Shown here piece by piece: positions 62,527 to 64,000 of a stretch of DNA of 64,000 bases (positions within the stretch are counted from its first letter, which is position 1; each line of letters starts with the position of its first letter). The stretch spans positions 301,297-365,296 of the forward strand of contig JBBHKE010000026.1 of NCBI GenBank assembly GCA_037447655.1, written 5' to 3'. A program made the translations under genes and the position numbers. The notes under the pieces were generated by a model, which saw only the letters and a list, made by a program, of their open reading frames with translations, searched no databases and was not told the origin of the DNA. This stretch comes from Zygnema cylindricum. Taxonomy: Eukaryota > Streptophyta > Zygnematophyceae > Zygnematales > Zygnemataceae.

Positions 62527-64000
62527 TCAAATAAAAAAAAATGACGAGAGGAATCGCATAATTAACACCGAATCTAACCGTAGTATTTTTTGGACATAAA
62601 AAACCAACGTTATTGGAAGAAAAATGGTCGTCGCACCATACTTCAAGACCGCGCCGTCGGAAAATACATTTTTCCGTAGAACAAGTACAATAAAGACGTT
62701 GGAGAGAATGATGATGGTTTTTTGCTTGGAGTTGCAAGGCCGATAATCGATATGAGTGACCGTGAGAGTACCGTTGTTGCCACGTACGATTGGCATTGGT
62801 GGAGAGAGTGAGACAAGGAAGAGAACCAATAAGCGCAAGATGATAAGTGCTGAAATGCTTTAGACTTTACAATCTAAATGGAGTCAAGGATGGTGGATGT
62901 TGGTGGTGTCGTGGAGGGCAACACGAATCCATAATCGGATTGAGTTACAAATAAGGTGTGGTTGAGTGGTCAGATGGAGGTATAGAGTAAAGTGGAGTGT
63001 ATCCAGGATTTTGCGGAGAGGAGTTATCCGCCAAGTGAGTGTGACCGTATAGATATGGTTGAGATAGTACGAAAGGATTGTTCGAGGAGGATTCCGTATT
63101 TCTAAGAGAAATGAGACTTTTAGCCGATAAGGCTTGACCCTGGTATGTTCCACATCCTCCATAATGACCTCGTCCACCCGTATGGCTACATCCACCTTAT
63201 CGGTCATGTTTTTGTTTTAGTGCAGGGCACAGATCAATATTGTGATCCAACACTCGACAATAGCGACAGGTGGTGGAAGAAGATTTTGGCAGCGTGGGTT
63301 GGGTGAAAAGGTGGCCAAAGCGACTCCTAAGTTGGTTTAATATAACTCTTTTATCTTTTCGTGGACAAGTCAAGCTGTTACAATTGGAAAAGTGAGCGAC
63401 TCTTCGGTTGTTTTGATATGACTGTTTTATCTTCTCATGGAAAAGTCGAGCTGTTACGATCGAAATAGTAAAAGGAATCGGGGAGTTATCAAGGGAGGAA
63501 ATGAGAGAGAAATAATGATCTGGTTAGCCTTCAAAGATTGCTAAAATTAGATCGTTATAAAAATTGGTGAAATTGATGCTTTTGAGTTGTCCAGCCACCG
63601 ACTTGAGATTCTGGACATAGGTCTAATGGAATCTGTTTGCAACTTTTCATAAGTGTTGAGCTGCCTCTTGAAGAAGAGTTTTTTTGACCAAGACTAATTC
63701 TCATATGCGGAAGTCAATAATGACCACGAATTGTGAGTGGAATCAGTAAGCAACTTTCCATCAGTGTTGAGCTGCCATTTGAGGAAGAGTTTGTGACCAA
63801 GTCTAATTCTCATATGCGGAGATCAATAATAACCAGGAATTGTGAGCAAAAACTGCGTCGCAATAATGCCAATTTGTGAGAGCTCAAGGGCAAGGAGAAG
63901 TCGAGAGTGAGCATCCTCGTTTAAAGCAAGCAAGGCTATTTTGGCAGTAGCTTCGGTTGGTTCAAGTTCACTAACAATAATGATTGACCAAAGTTTTCCA
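62527..64000 (-). pseudogene. copia protease and gag
   Basis: 62527-62838 holds the protease end (NGTLTVTHIDY, then SNVFIVLVLRKNVFS). A CCHC knuckle is intact: CRYCRVLDHNIDLC near 63200-63260. Further up, LEPTEATAKIALLALNEDAH fits gag. Tandem duplications lie at about 63330-63470 (80 bp unit) and 63640-63850 (about 110 bp unit). Confidence 0.75.

Larger units (their letters stand above)
59576..64000 (-). mobile_element. Ty1/copia retrotransposon, decayed, running off the window
   Basis: In minus-strand order: gag (64.0-63.2 kb) with an intact CCHC knuckle, protease (62.84-62.53), integrase (62.5-61.7), linker, reverse transcriptase (61.18-60.38) and RNase H (60.14-59.61). Many stops and frame changes. 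At least four small tandem duplications are visible inside it. Confidence 0.88.

Overview
The window reads as nuclear DNA of a green plant in the broad sense (streptophyte). Evidence: GT-AG introns, plant-type leucine-rich repeats (LRRs) encoded by single 72-nt exons, an LRRNT_2 cap, fragments of a plant EMB8-like alpha/beta hydrolase, and a heavy load of Ty1/copia elements. Long introns and unusual domain combinations make a charophyte alga (Chara-like) or an early land plant more likely to me than a flowering plant. That is inference; nothing here fixes the species. About 10 Ns at 4450-4459 mark an assembly gap.

Main result (minus strand, about 57.6 kb down to 33.58 kb): a string of exons with compatible splice phases encodes a modular extracellular protein. 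In transcript order: four 72-nt LRR exons (57.6-53.4 kb); an LRR-cap plus EGF exon (47.0-46.7 kb); an LRRNT_2 exon (45.0 kb); six LRR exons (44.6-40.8 kb); a second LRR-cap plus EGF exon (40.5-40.1 kb); a papain-like C1 peptidase in four exons (39.5-36.3 kb) with Gln, Cys, His and Asn all present; two EGF exons (35.7-35.3 kb); three LysM-type modules (35.1-33.6 kb); and a stop at 33579. From the LRRNT exon to the stop the frame closes at about 883 codons. The junctions around the EGF modules, and those flanking the LRRNT exon and the peptidase, are phase 1, as expected from exon shuffling. I know of no described protein with the order LRR-EGF-C1 peptidase-EGF-EGF-LysM.

Just downstream (33.5-29.1 kb) a 2.2-kb tandem duplication carries two small secreted Cys-rich LysM-like ORFs. 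A second, paralogous gene appears to start at 7997 on the minus strand: a signal-peptide exon ending in phase 1 with a GTAAGT donor, in a GC-rich island with an ACGT-core/G-box upstream. It has one intact LRR exon at 5.0 kb and a decayed one at 5.7 kb; its 3' part lies outside or is lost. Its first intron holds a 75-bp minisatellite.

The LRR exons at 5.0, 53.4, 54.4, 56.7 and 57.6 kb sit in similar roughly 1-kb cassettes (LRR exon, related intron sequence, polypyrimidine/polypurine tract), so the arrays grew by duplication of genomic cassettes. A broken EMB8-like hydrolase lies inside the 53.4-47.0 kb interval.

Transposons fill the rest. At 9.8-16.7 kb a plus-strand copia is interrupted by a solo LTR (TSD CCACT) that itself carries a Harbinger-like MITE. 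At 17.4-26.9 kb a minus-strand copia is split inside its reverse transcriptase by a 5.72-kb LTR element (TSD GTCCT, two 636-bp LTRs) that lacks recognisable pol. At 27.2-28.3 kb is a second solo LTR (TSD GAATT). At 59.1-64 kb is a decayed minus-strand copia. Two TIR elements lie at 3.0-4.4 kb.
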